DNA of 7,486 bases, taken from positions 1 to 7,486 of the forward strand of contig JAEWSN010000075.1 in the NCBI GenBank assembly GCA_023459915.1, given 5' to 3'. Positions 1 through 5,598 of the stretch are shown here, piece after piece. Numbering within the stretch: the first letter of the stretch is position 1; each line of letters begins with the position of its first letter. The DNA comes from Bacillota bacterium (lineage in GTDB: Bacteria > Bacillota > Clostridia > DSM-8532). The translations under genes and the position numbers were made by a program. Under the pieces are notes generated by a model. The model saw nothing but the letters and a program-made list of their open reading frames with translations. It was not told the origin of the DNA and did not search any database.

Positions 1-36
1 CAACAGGACCAGAATGAGGGACAATGCTTTTTTCAT
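1..36 (-). CDS. N-terminal fragment of a secreted or lipoprotein gene, probably an ABC solute-binding protein
   Basis: Only the first 12 codons lie in the window: MKKALSLILVLL, reading leftward from an ATG at 36-34 and running off the edge. Two lysines followed by an unbroken hydrophobic stretch are the start of a Sec signal peptide, and this particular beginning is common in solute-binding lipoproteins of sugar ABC transporters. A strong ribosome binding site and a promoter with an operator lie directly upstream, so the start is well supported even though the mature protein is not visible. The neighbour on the other side of the control region is a regulator with a probable ligand-binding domain, which fits a regulated sugar-uptake gene. 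The product class is an inference; any exported protein could begin this way. Confidence 0.6.
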   Translation of the reverse strand, partial: MKKALSLILVLL

Positions 37-40
37 GGCT

Positions 41-48
41 TCCTCCTT
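41..48 (-). promoter_or_regulatory. Ribosome binding site of the leftward exported-protein gene
   Basis: The minus strand reads AAGGAGGA, then four bases (AGCC), then ATG. This near-perfect Shine-Dalgarno match is the main reason to accept the 12-codon fragment as a real gene start. Confidence 0.75.
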
Positions 49-74
49 GTGTGGGGTGCTGTGCTTTTAGTTTA

Positions 75-107
75 GTTTTGTTTAAACAATTTTAGATTAA
101 ACAAAAC
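75..107. promoter_or_regulatory. Palindromic operator just downstream of the leftward promoter
   Basis: Two perfect 11-base arms, GTTTTGTTTAA (75-85) and TTAAACAAAAC (97-107), flank an 11-base spacer. Within the left part, TTGTTTAAACAA (78-89) is itself a perfect 12-base palindrome, so the region may hold one full site and one half site. It lies just downstream of the predicted leftward transcription start (about 114), where a bound protein would block transcription. The AT-rich TTGTTTAAACAA core resembles operators of XylR/ROK-type sugar repressors, from memory and not searched. The divergent HTH regulator at 381 is the other obvious candidate to bind here. Confidence 0.55.
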
Positions 108-120
108 ATATCACGAGGAA

Positions 121-149
121 ATCGTAACACCGGAATCCGGGGGTGTCAA
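121..149 (-). promoter_or_regulatory. Sigma70-type promoter of the leftward exported-protein gene
   Basis: On the minus strand TTGACA (149-144, a perfect -35) is followed by exactly 17 bases and TACGAT (126-121, four of six matches to the -10 consensus). Predicted transcription start is near 114. The spacer contains a small palindrome, CCGGA-A-TCCGG (130-140), which could be a further protein site inside the promoter. The downstream operator and ribosome binding site make the arrangement coherent. Confidence 0.6.
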
Positions 150-156
150 CAGGTGT

Positions 157-229
157 TTTGGTGAAAAAATTATTCATGTTTTCGTAATAAGTAGAAAAAA
201 AGCCTGTTGGATTGTGAATAATTACCAAA
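157..229. repeat. Long imperfect inverted repeat in the divergent intergenic region
   Basis: The inner arms AATTATTCA (168-176) and TGAATAATT (215-223) are perfect reverse complements. The outer arms TTTGGT (157-162) and ACCAAA (224-229) also match; on the left a five-base insert (GAAAA, 163-167) separates the two blocks. The central 38 bases are AT-rich and unpaired. It may be a regulatory site pair or a cruciform-forming repeat. It lies upstream of both divergent promoters. In such AT-rich DNA part of the match could be chance. Confidence 0.4.
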
Positions 230-330
230 CAAAAGCCCTGAACTCAGATATTTTGACGAGGGGTATTTTATTTTAGAAAATAGTATAGTAATATAAGAAC
301 AGCCAAAATAAAGCGCTTGACCCGTCTTTG

Positions 331-339
331 TGATATAAG
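331..339 (+). promoter_or_regulatory. Possible extended -10 promoter of the HTH regulator gene
   Basis: TG-A-TATAAG fits an extended -10 element (TGnTATAAT), which needs little or no -35. The nearby TTGACC at 317-322 is only 11 bases upstream, too close to act as its -35. A start near 346 would give a leader of about 35 bases before the ATG at 381. A second TATAAG at 292-297 lacks the TG extension and a -35. Confidence 0.35.
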
Positions 340-380
340 AGGCACGGACACACAAATGGGAAAAGAAAGGCAGCAACCAT

Positions 381-1313
381 ATGATTCATATCACCGACAT
401 GAAGAACGGTCTGCCCCTGTTCGACGCGTTGCATTCCGAGGTGCGCATCGCCATCCTGAACTATCTCAAGGAAAATGGCGAGACCAATCTCAACCAGCTG
501 GCCAGGCACCTGCAGCTGACCAATGGCGCGGTGACCGCGCACATCCGCAAGCTGCACGACGCGCAGCTCATTCAAATCCAGTCCATGCCCGGCGTCCGCG
601 GCGCGCAGAAAGTGTGTTCCCTCAAGTCCTCCAAGATCATCATTGACATGTTCGATGAGGAAGCCATCTCAAAAAATATCTACGCCTTCGACATCGGCAT
701 CGGCCATTATGTGGACTATAAAATCATGCCCACCTGTGGCATCGTCAACGAAACCGTCATCATCGGCGAGTTGGACGACCCAAAGTACTTCGCGTTTCCG
801 GAGCGTATCGACGCGCGGTTGCTCTGGTTTTCAAAGGGCTATGTCACCTACCAGCTGCCCAACAGCCTCAAGACCAGCGAGGTGTGCACGGAGCTGCAGA
901 TTGGCATGGAGCTCGCGTCCGAAGCGCCCGGCTACACCATGCACTATCCCTCGGACATCAGCTTCCGCCTCAATGGCATCCCGCTCGGGTATTTCACCAG
1001 CCCAGGCGAGTTCAATGACCGGCGGGGCATTTTCACGCCGGCATGGTGGTTCCGCAACCTGGGCCAGTATGGCAAGCTGAAGCTGCTGACCATCAACGAT
1101 ACCGGCTGCTTTATCGACGGACTGAAGATTTCGGACAAGACCATCGACGATCTCGGCATCGTTCCCAACAGTGACATCACCCTGACCATCGAGGCCAGGG
1201 AGGACGCCATCAATCCCGGAGGCGTCTCCATTTTCGGGAAAGGGTTTGGCGACTACGACAGCGGCATCACCGCCAAGATGTTTTTCCGGGTGGCCGACAG
1301 GGCCGGCAAATGA
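381..1313 (+). CDS. ArsR-like winged-helix transcriptional regulator with a large C-terminal probable ligand-binding domain
   Basis: This 310-residue cytoplasmic regulator has a winged HTH at about residues 12-66 (alternating helices around LFDALHSEVRIAILNYL and the recognition segment LTNGAVTAHIRKL). It lacks the cysteine metal site of classical ArsR/SmtB sensors. The rest, about residues 95-305, is a conserved beta-rich domain with SEAPGYTMHYPSDI (180-193), GYFTSPGEFNDRRG (203-216), a WW pair at 222-223 and SIFGKGFGDY (283-292). From memory, such two-domain ArsR-family proteins of about 300 residues occur in Paenibacillus and other Firmicutes, often near carbohydrate genes; the ligand is not known to me. 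The ATG at 381 has only a weak AAGAAAGG 10 bases upstream. It is divergent from the exported-protein gene and probably controls it. An alternative is that it acts elsewhere and sugar sensing is by another regulator. Confidence 0.85.
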   Translation: MIHITDMKNGLPLFDALHSEVRIAILNYLKENGETNLNQLARHLQLTNGAVTAHIRKLHDAQLIQIQSMPGVRGAQKVCSLKSSKIIIDMFDEEAISKNIYAFDIGIGHYVDYKIMPTCGIVNETVIIGELDDPKYFAFPERIDARLLWFSKGYVTYQLPNSLKTSEVCTELQIGMELASEAPGYTMHYPSDISFRLNGIPLGYFTSPGEFNDRRGIFTPAWWFRNLGQYGKLKLLTINDTGCFIDGLKISDKTIDDLGIVPNSDITLTIEAREDAINPGGVSIFGKGFGDYDSGITAKMFFRVADRAGK

Positions 1314-1377
1314 CGCATCCGCGCAAACCGGCGCAGCGTGGCGTCGCCGGCGGCACAGGCTTTCTTGAAGGGTGCGC

Positions 1378-3387
1378 CTATTTCTTTTGCAGCACCATCG
1401 CGGTTCGGCAGGGCAGATAGACCCGGATGCCGGTGTCTCCCTTGCGGTCCGGCAGCGGCTGGGCCCAGTGCTCAGTCGCGTGATCAATGCGCGCCTGCCC
1501 GCCAAAGCGTGTTTCGTCCGTATCCAGGAGCACCGTCCAGAGGCCATCCTCGTGCAGTGCCAGGGCCAGGCTTTCCTGGGAGCGGGTGGGATGGAAGTTG
1601 AAGACGAACAGCAGGTCATTGCGCCGGTAGGCCAGAAGCTTGTCCGCCTCGTCCAGCCAGACCTGCCGGGCGGGTGCCATCCCCGGAATCCCCCGGTCTC
1701 CGGCCAGCCGGATCATCGCCTCGTCAAACCGGTTCAAGTCGCCATAGCGCAGGAACGGGTTGTCCGCGAGCGACCACTGGCGCCGGCAGTGCTGGAAGCT
1801 CCAGTCATTGCCCTCCCGGGGGAAATCGATCCATTCGGGATGCCCGAATTCATTGCCCATGAAGGTGAGATAACCCTCCGGCCCGATGGTCAGCGTGATG
1901 AGGCGCGCCATTTTATGCAGCGCGATGGCGCGATCGATCACCAGGCTCTCGCTGCCCTTGTCCATGTGCCAGTACATTTCCTTGTCCGCCAGCCGGAAGA
2001 TGAAGGTCTTGTCGCCCACCAGGGCCTGATCGTGGGATTCCACATACGCGATGCGGGGCTCGCCGGGACGTGTGGTGGTGAGTTCGTGCCACATGGCGTG
2101 CAGGTTCCAGGCTTCGTCCGGTTTTTTGGCCTGTTGCACCCAGTAGTCGGGAATGCCCATGGCCAGGCGGTAGTTGAAGCCGATGCCGCCTTCTGAAACA
2201 GGGCGGCACATGCCCGGCATGCCGCTCATGTCCTCAGCCACCGTCAGGGCGTCCGGGCGAACCTCCCGGATGAGGTCGTTGGCCAGCTGCAGGTAGGTGA
2301 GCGCCTCGAGATCCGTGTTCACGCCGAAATACTTGTCATAGCTGTCGAACGCGGTGCCCAGTCCGTTGTCGTGATAGATCATCGAGGTGATGCCGTCAAA
2401 GCGGAACCCGTCGAAATGGAACTCTTCCAGCCAGTATTTCACATTGGACAGCAGGAAATGGATGACTTCATGTTTCCCGTAATTGAACAGCTTGGAATCC
2501 CAGGCGCTGTGCGTGCCGCGTGTCCCCGCGTGGAAAAACTGGGTTTCGGTGCCGTCGAAGGCGTTGATGCCCTCGGCCAGGTTCTTCACCGCATGGGACT
2601 GCACGATGTCCATCAACACCGCCAGACCCATTTCATGGGCCGTGTTGATGAGCGTCCTGAGCTCGTCCGGCGTGCCGAACCAGGAGGAGGGCGCAAAGAA
2701 ATTGGCGACATGGTACCCGAAGGACGCGTAATAGGGGTGTTCCATCACGGCCATCAGCTGGACGGTGTTGTAGCCCAGCGCCTTGATGCGTGGCAGGGTG
2801 TGCTGCGCGAATTCCAGATAGGTGCCCACACGCGGCGTTTCCTGTGCCATGCCGACGTGGGTCTCATAGATGAGGGGCTTTTGCCCGGGATTTGGATGGA
2901 ACCCGGCGTCTGTCCAGACAAACGGGACTTCGGGGGCCCAGATCTGACCGGAGAAATCATGGGTTTGCTTGTCTTGAATCACCTTGCGAATCCACGGGGA
3001 GATACGATCCAAGCCCTTTCCCTTGTGCACCACATGCACTTTCACGCGGGAGAGGTGGGTCAGGGTATCCCGGCTGGAAAGCCGGATTTCCCAGACGCCG
3101 TGTGCGCCGCGGCGCAGCGGGTGTGCGGCGCGATCCCAGCCGTTGAAATCGCCGATCAGGGACAGCGCGTCGGCGGCCGGTGCCCACTCGCGGTACACCC
3201 AGCCGTCGTCCGTGCGGTGAAACCCGAAGAAGTGGTGTCCGTTGGCGAAATCGGCAAGGCGCCCGTCCGGACCAAGCAGGGCGGTTCGCGTCTTTCCGTA
3301 TCGCTGGATTCGAAGCCGCAGATCCTTTTCGTAGGGGGCCAGCCATGGGTCCAGAGCCAGCAGGGGGATCGGGTGCGATGCCTTCAT
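1378..3387 (-). CDS. glgB: 1,4-alpha-glucan (glycogen) branching enzyme, GH13_8 / GBE1 type
   Basis: This 669-residue cytoplasmic enzyme cuts alpha-1,4 glucan chains and rejoins them by alpha-1,6 links, making glycogen branches (EC 2.4.1.18). An N-terminal carbohydrate-binding module (CBM48, about 62-150, with WAP at 68-70 and GDFNGW at 79-84) precedes the GH13 barrel. The catalytic set is complete: DIVQSH (260-265), nucleophile D331 in GFRFDG, acid/base E385 in VAEDMSG, and H452-D453 in ESHDQALVGD. The C-terminal beta domain is present (about 575-669). The sequence follows eukaryotic GBE1 closely (for example EGYLTFMGNEFGHPEW, 504-519) rather than E. coli GlgB, which is GH13_9 and longer; the GH13_8 form also occurs in Bacteroidetes, spirochaetes and other anaerobes. 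Its ATG overlaps the TGA of the upstream Crp/Fnr gene, and its ribosome binding site AAAGGAG (5 bases before ATG) lies inside that gene, so the two are probably co-transcribed and coupled. No other glycogen gene is in the window. Confidence 0.95.
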   Translation of the reverse strand: MKASHPIPLLALDPWLAPYEKDLRLRIQRYGKTRTALLGPDGRLADFANGHHFFGFHRTDDGWVYREWAPAADALSLIGDFNGWDRAAHPLRRGAHGVWEIRLSSRDTLTHLSRVKVHVVHKGKGLDRISPWIRKVIQDKQTHDFSGQIWAPEVPFVWTDAGFHPNPGQKPLIYETHVGMAQETPRVGTYLEFAQHTLPRIKALGYNTVQLMAVMEHPYYASFGYHVANFFAPSSWFGTPDELRTLINTAHEMGLAVLMDIVQSHAVKNLAEGINAFDGTETQFFHAGTRGTHSAWDSKLFNYGKHEVIHFLLSNVKYWLEEFHFDGFRFDGITSMIYHDNGLGTAFDSYDKYFGVNTDLEALTYLQLANDLIREVRPDALTVAEDMSGMPGMCRPVSEGGIGFNYRLAMGIPDYWVQQAKKPDEAWNLHAMWHELTTTRPGEPRIAYVESHDQALVGDKTFIFRLADKEMYWHMDKGSESLVIDRAIALHKMARLITLTIGPEGYLTFMGNEFGHPEWIDFPREGNDWSFQHCRRQWSLADNPFLRYGDLNRFDEAMIRLAGDRGIPGMAPARQVWLDEADKLLAYRRNDLLFVFNFHPTRSQESLALALHEDGLWTVLLDTDETRFGGQARIDHATEHWAQPLPDRKGDTGIRVYLPCRTAMVLQKK

Positions 3388-4136
3388 GAGTGCTCCTTTT
3401 TCGCGTCTCCGCCAATGAAGGCGGGGTCATGGATGGTGAGTGTGGTTCGCGTGAAGTCGATGAGGCCTTCCCCGCGCATTTTGGCCAGCTCCCGTGACAG
3501 GGAGGTGCGCTGGACGCCGATGCGCTCGGCCATCTCCTTCTTGCTCATGGGAAGGGTGATGGTGAGGCCGCGCTGGCGGAGGGCCTCCTGCCGGAGCCAG
3601 TTCTTCAGGCTTTCCCGGATGCCGCGCCGCAGGTCGTGCCGGATTTTGTTGCCCAGCAGGAAGGTGTGATCCGAGACGGTCTCCAAATATTCCCGGAGAA
3701 AGCGGGGATGCGCGCACAACAGATCGAACAGGGTTTCCCTGGGGATTTCAAGTACCTCGAGCGCGCTTTGCGCCGTGACGGTCATGGGGTAGTGGGGTTG
3801 GGCGGAGAAGAGCAGGTTGCCGCCCAGCAGCGCGTCCGGCTCGAAGATGGCGACGCGCAGAAGACCCCCGTTCTCATCGATGCGCTCAATGACGGCGCGA
3901 CCCGAAAGGATGACCTCCAGCTTGTCGCACGCGTCACCCTCCACATGGATCAGGGCCCCCTGCGCGTAGGTTCGCAGATGGAACCAGCCCTCCCGAAGCC
4001 CCTGCTCGAGCACGGCTTCCGGCAGCCGGCCAAGCAGGCGGGAGGCGGCGGCGCGGGTGGCACCCCGGGCCTTGCCGGCGGTATGTCCATGGGAAGCCGC
4101 GGTTGGAACTCGTGGCGCGGTCGCTTTCGTTGGCAT
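3384..4136 (-). CDS. Crp/Fnr-family transcriptional regulator, HcpR-like candidate
   Basis: This 250-residue DNA-binding protein has an N-terminal Ala/Arg/Thr-rich extension of about 30 residues, a cyclic-nucleotide-type beta-roll sensor domain (about 35-140), a long dimer helix (about 145-185) and a Crp-type winged HTH with the segment KKEMAERIGVQRTSLSREL (199-217). Its only cysteines are C70 and C141, so it cannot bind an FNR-style 4Fe-4S cluster. Known HcpR proteins are Crp/Fnr members that control hcp in anaerobes, some by binding haem. This gene is divergent from an hcp operon with a Crp-type palindrome between them, which is the best reason to suspect HcpR; the call is by context. The ATG at 4136 has AAGGGG eight bases upstream. 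The TGA overlaps the branching-enzyme ATG. Its own -10 may be GATAAT (4216-4211) with a poor -35, which would place the palindrome downstream of its start and permit self-repression. Confidence 0.9.
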   Translation of the reverse strand: MPTKATAPRVPTAASHGHTAGKARGATRAAASRLLGRLPEAVLEQGLREGWFHLRTYAQGALIHVEGDACDKLEVILSGRAVIERIDENGGLLRVAIFEPDALLGGNLLFSAQPHYPMTVTAQSALEVLEIPRETLFDLLCAHPRFLREYLETVSDHTFLLGNKIRHDLRRGIRESLKNWLRQEALRQRGLTITLPMSKKEMAERIGVQRTSLSRELAKMRGEGLIDFTRTTLTIHDPAFIGGDAKKEHS

Positions 4137-4182
4137 GGCCCATCCCCTTTTCCCGAAACCTTTTCTGTCTCCTTTTTGGCGA

Positions 4183-4200
4183 GTGTGACATCGGTAACAC
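4183..4200. promoter_or_regulatory. Crp/Fnr-type operator between the divergent regulator and permease-hcp operons
   Basis: GTGTGA-CATCGG-TAACAC is an 18-base palindrome with one mismatched pair (G4187/A4196), and matches the Crp-like TGTGA-N6-TCACA pattern at nine of ten fixed positions. Its centre (4191.5) falls exactly 41.5 bases upstream of the start predicted from the -10 at 4221-4226, the class II activator position of Crp and Fnr. The adjacent divergent gene encodes a Crp/Fnr protein, which is the likely ligand. Confidence 0.7.
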
Positions 4201-4220
4201 CTGTGTCTCCATTATCCGCT

Positions 4221-4226
4221 TATGAT
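4221..4226 (+). promoter_or_regulatory. -10 element of the permease-hcp promoter
   Basis: TATGAT matches TATAAT at five of six positions. There is no -35 match at the right distance (CACCTG at 4198-4203), as expected for an activator-dependent promoter; the Crp-type palindrome takes that place. The predicted start is near 4233, giving a leader of about 68 bases to the ATG at 4301. CCATTAT (4209-4215) and ATGATGG (4222-4228) are near mirror images, so a leftward -10 (GATAAT, 4216-4211) for the regulator gene sits back to back with this one. Confidence 0.6.
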
Positions 4227-4300
4227 GGGAGAAACACAAGCCACGGCGCAGAACAGCCCGATTGCGGGTCACACACATGTTGAATTGGAGGAGAGAGGGA

Positions 4301-4783
4301 ATGGATATTTTCACCATTGTCTTCTGGGTGCTGGCGGTTGGGCTGATGGCCTTCTCGCTCATCAAGGGCAAAGACAAGACCGTCAAGGCCATGAAACGCT
4401 CCAAAGCCATGATGGGTTCCATGATGGGGCAGATTGTCGCGATCATCTTTCTTATTGGATTGGTGCTTGCGTTTGTACCGACGGAAACCATCCGGACCGT
4501 GCTGGGCGGTGACACGCCGCTGCGTTCCACCCTGCTGGGTGCGGCCATCGGCAGCGTCACGCTGATTCCGGCTTTTGTCGCGTTTCCGCTGATTGGCTCG
4601 ATGATCTCGGCGGGCGCGGACATTGTGCCCGCGGTGGCGTTTCTCACCACGCTGACCATGGTGGGTGTGGTGACTTTTCCGCTGGAGCAGCGGGAATTTG
4701 GCAGAAAATTCGCGATATCCCGCAATGTGCTGAGCTTTGTGCTTGCCATGGGCATCGCGCTGGTGATGGGGGTGATCCTGTAA
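4301..4783 (+). CDS. Half-size permease, first of a split pair (ArsP/YraQ-like, substrate unknown)
   Basis: This 160-residue inner-membrane protein has about five hydrophobic segments (roughly 4-21, 43-60, 78-100, 108-127, 142-160) and a cationic loop at 22-36 (IKGKDKTVKAMKRSK). It resembles half of the predicted-permease family that includes ArsP and YraQ (Pfam ArsP_1), where full-length members are about twice this size. The motif GSVTLIPAFVAFPL (84-97) has a counterpart in the next gene, so the two probably form one transporter. There are no cysteines, so an ArsP-style thiol site for arsenicals is absent. I start at the ATG at 4301 because GGAGG (4287-4291) precedes it; the frame could extend to a TTG at 4262, but that has no ribosome binding site. 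Its stop overlaps the next start by one base (TAATG). The substrate is unknown; its place before hcp suggests a nitrosative-stress role. Confidence 0.8.
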   Translation: MDIFTIVFWVLAVGLMAFSLIKGKDKTVKAMKRSKAMMGSMMGQIVAIIFLIGLVLAFVPTETIRTVLGGDTPLRSTLLGAAIGSVTLIPAFVAFPLIGSMISAGADIVPAVAFLTTLTMVGVVTFPLEQREFGRKFAISRNVLSFVLAMGIALVMGVIL

Positions 4784-4872
4784 TGGCAAACAGAAATGGT
4801 CGTGATGCAGATATGGGAAACAAAAATGGGCGTGATACAGCCATGACGAACAGAAATGGATCAGCTGCCAAC
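4783..4872 (+). repeat. Three tandem 30-base imperfect repeats at the start of the second permease gene
   Basis: Units at 4783-4812, 4813-4842 and 4843-4872 each begin with ATG and share the core AACAGAAATGG or a variant, encoding MANRNGRDAD, MGNKNGRDTA and MTNRNGSAAN. The third has drifted at its end. They supply three in-frame start codons. Confidence 0.85.
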
Positions 4873-5547
4873 GGGGGGATGTTCAAGCGGGTCAGCCGGT
4901 TCGTTGGCCGGAACAAGCTGCTGGTGCTGGTGGCGGTCGCGTACCTGGTATTGGGACTGTTCATGCCGGAAAAGGCTGTGGCGGCGTTCAACAGCAGCCT
5001 GTACTACCTGTGGGAGATGGTGCAGGTGCTGCCGGTCATCTTTGTCTTCACCGTGGTCATTGAGGCGTGGATTCCCAAGTCCGTAATCATGAAGGGGTTG
5101 GGCGAGAAATCGGGTGTCCGGGGCTGGCTGCTGTCCCTTGCGCTCGGCAGCTTGTCCGCGGGACCCATCTATGCCGCGTTCCCCATTGGCAAGGCGTTGA
5201 TGAACAAGGGCGCGAGTGTGATCAATCTGGTCATCATCCTCAGCTCCTGGGCGGTCATCAAGGTGCCCATGCTGGCCAATGAAGCCAAGTTTCTGGGGCC
5301 GCAGTTCATGGCGGCGCGCTGGGTGCTGACGGTATCCGCCATCCTGCTGATGGGATGGACAATGGGAAGAATTGTTCGGCGAGAGGATCTGCCCGGTGCA
5401 GCCGTTGGAAAAGAGAGCATTGTGGATACCAAGGAAGCTGTTGCCGCAGCTGGCATCAACAATGTTGCCGGGGAAGGCAACAAGTATGTTGCCGGGGAAG
5501 GCAACAAGTATGTTGCCGGGGATACGACGTTGCCGGATGAAGCCTGA
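4783..5547 (+). CDS. Half-size permease, second of a split pair, with repeat-bearing hydrophilic tails
   Basis: This 254-residue inner-membrane protein pairs with the gene before it. The membrane core (about 45-197) has segments near 46-60, 80-96, 114-136, 147-165 and 178-195 and the motif GSLSAGPIYAAFPIGKAL (122-139), which matches the first half's motif. Both ends are unusual. Residues 1-30 are three imperfect 10-residue repeats of the form M-x-N-R/K-N-G, each starting with Met, so translation could begin at 4783, 4813 or 4843. Residues 198-254 form a hydrophilic tail with two exact-period copies of an eight-residue unit (xVAGEGNK) and a partial third. I keep the start at 4783 because it overlaps the previous stop and GGGGGTGA lies seven bases upstream. 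The tails look like lineage-specific additions and their function is unknown. The family is ArsP/YraQ-like; the substrate is unknown. Confidence 0.8.
   Translation: MANRNGRDADMGNKNGRDTAMTNRNGSAANGGMFKRVSRFVGRNKLLVLVAVAYLVLGLFMPEKAVAAFNSSLYYLWEMVQVLPVIFVFTVVIEAWIPKSVIMKGLGEKSGVRGWLLSLALGSLSAGPIYAAFPIGKALMNKGASVINLVIILSSWAVIKVPMLANEAKFLGPQFMAARWVLTVSAILLMGWTMGRIVRREDLPGAAVGKESIVDTKEAVAAAGINNVAGEGNKYVAGEGNKYVAGDTTLPDEA
5462..5522 (+). repeat. 24-base tandem repeat with internal hairpins in the permease tail
   Basis: Two identical 24-base units (5462-5485 and 5486-5509) and a 13-base partial third (5510-5522). Each full unit contains GTTGCC-GGGGAA-GGCAAC, a perfect six-base stem with a six-base loop (5464-5481 and 5488-5505). 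GTTGCCGG occurs again at 5529-5536, and a drifted relative lies at 5440-5460. The period is a multiple of three, so changes in copy number would keep the frame. The array ends 77 bases before hcp. Confidence 0.95.
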
Positions 5548-5586
5548 CATAATGGGATGGTCAACTGACAAAATGATTCGGCATAC

Positions 5587-5593
5587 GGGAGGA
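5587..5593 (+). promoter_or_regulatory. Ribosome binding site that fixes the hcp start
   Basis: GGGAGGA lies five bases before the ATG at 5599. A second ATG two codons later (5605) would be eleven bases away, so 5599 is preferred. The 51 bases between the permease stop and this ATG show no terminator, so hcp is probably co-transcribed. Confidence 0.7.
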
Positions 5594-5598
5594 CTCAC

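Noticed and set aside
253..279. TTGACG with TAGAAA as a promoter for the 381 gene
   Set aside because: The spacer is 15 bases and the -10 is poor; the extended -10 at 331-339 is closer to the gene and a better match.
328..345. TTTGTGA near a downstream GGCAC as a second Crp/Fnr-type site
   Set aside because: Only the left half matches; the right half does not fit the palindrome, unlike the site at 4183-4200.
1328..1350. Hairpin CCGGCG / CGCCGG between the convergent regulator and branching-enzyme genes
   Set aside because: The stem is only six bases and no T-run follows directly (TTTCTT begins 11 bases later), so it is too weak to call a terminator.
1372..2196. A 274-codon plus-strand frame antisense to the branching enzyme C-terminal half
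   Set aside because: It has no domain and lies fully against a gene with intact catalytic residues.
2371..3669. A 432-codon plus-strand frame antisense to the branching enzyme and regulator
   Set aside because: It has no recognisable motif and crosses the ends of two real genes; its length follows from the GC-rich codon usage on the other strand.
4262..4300. Upstream extension of the first permease to a TTG at 4262
   Set aside because: It has no ribosome binding site, while GGAGG precedes the ATG at 4301; the added residues are not membrane-like.
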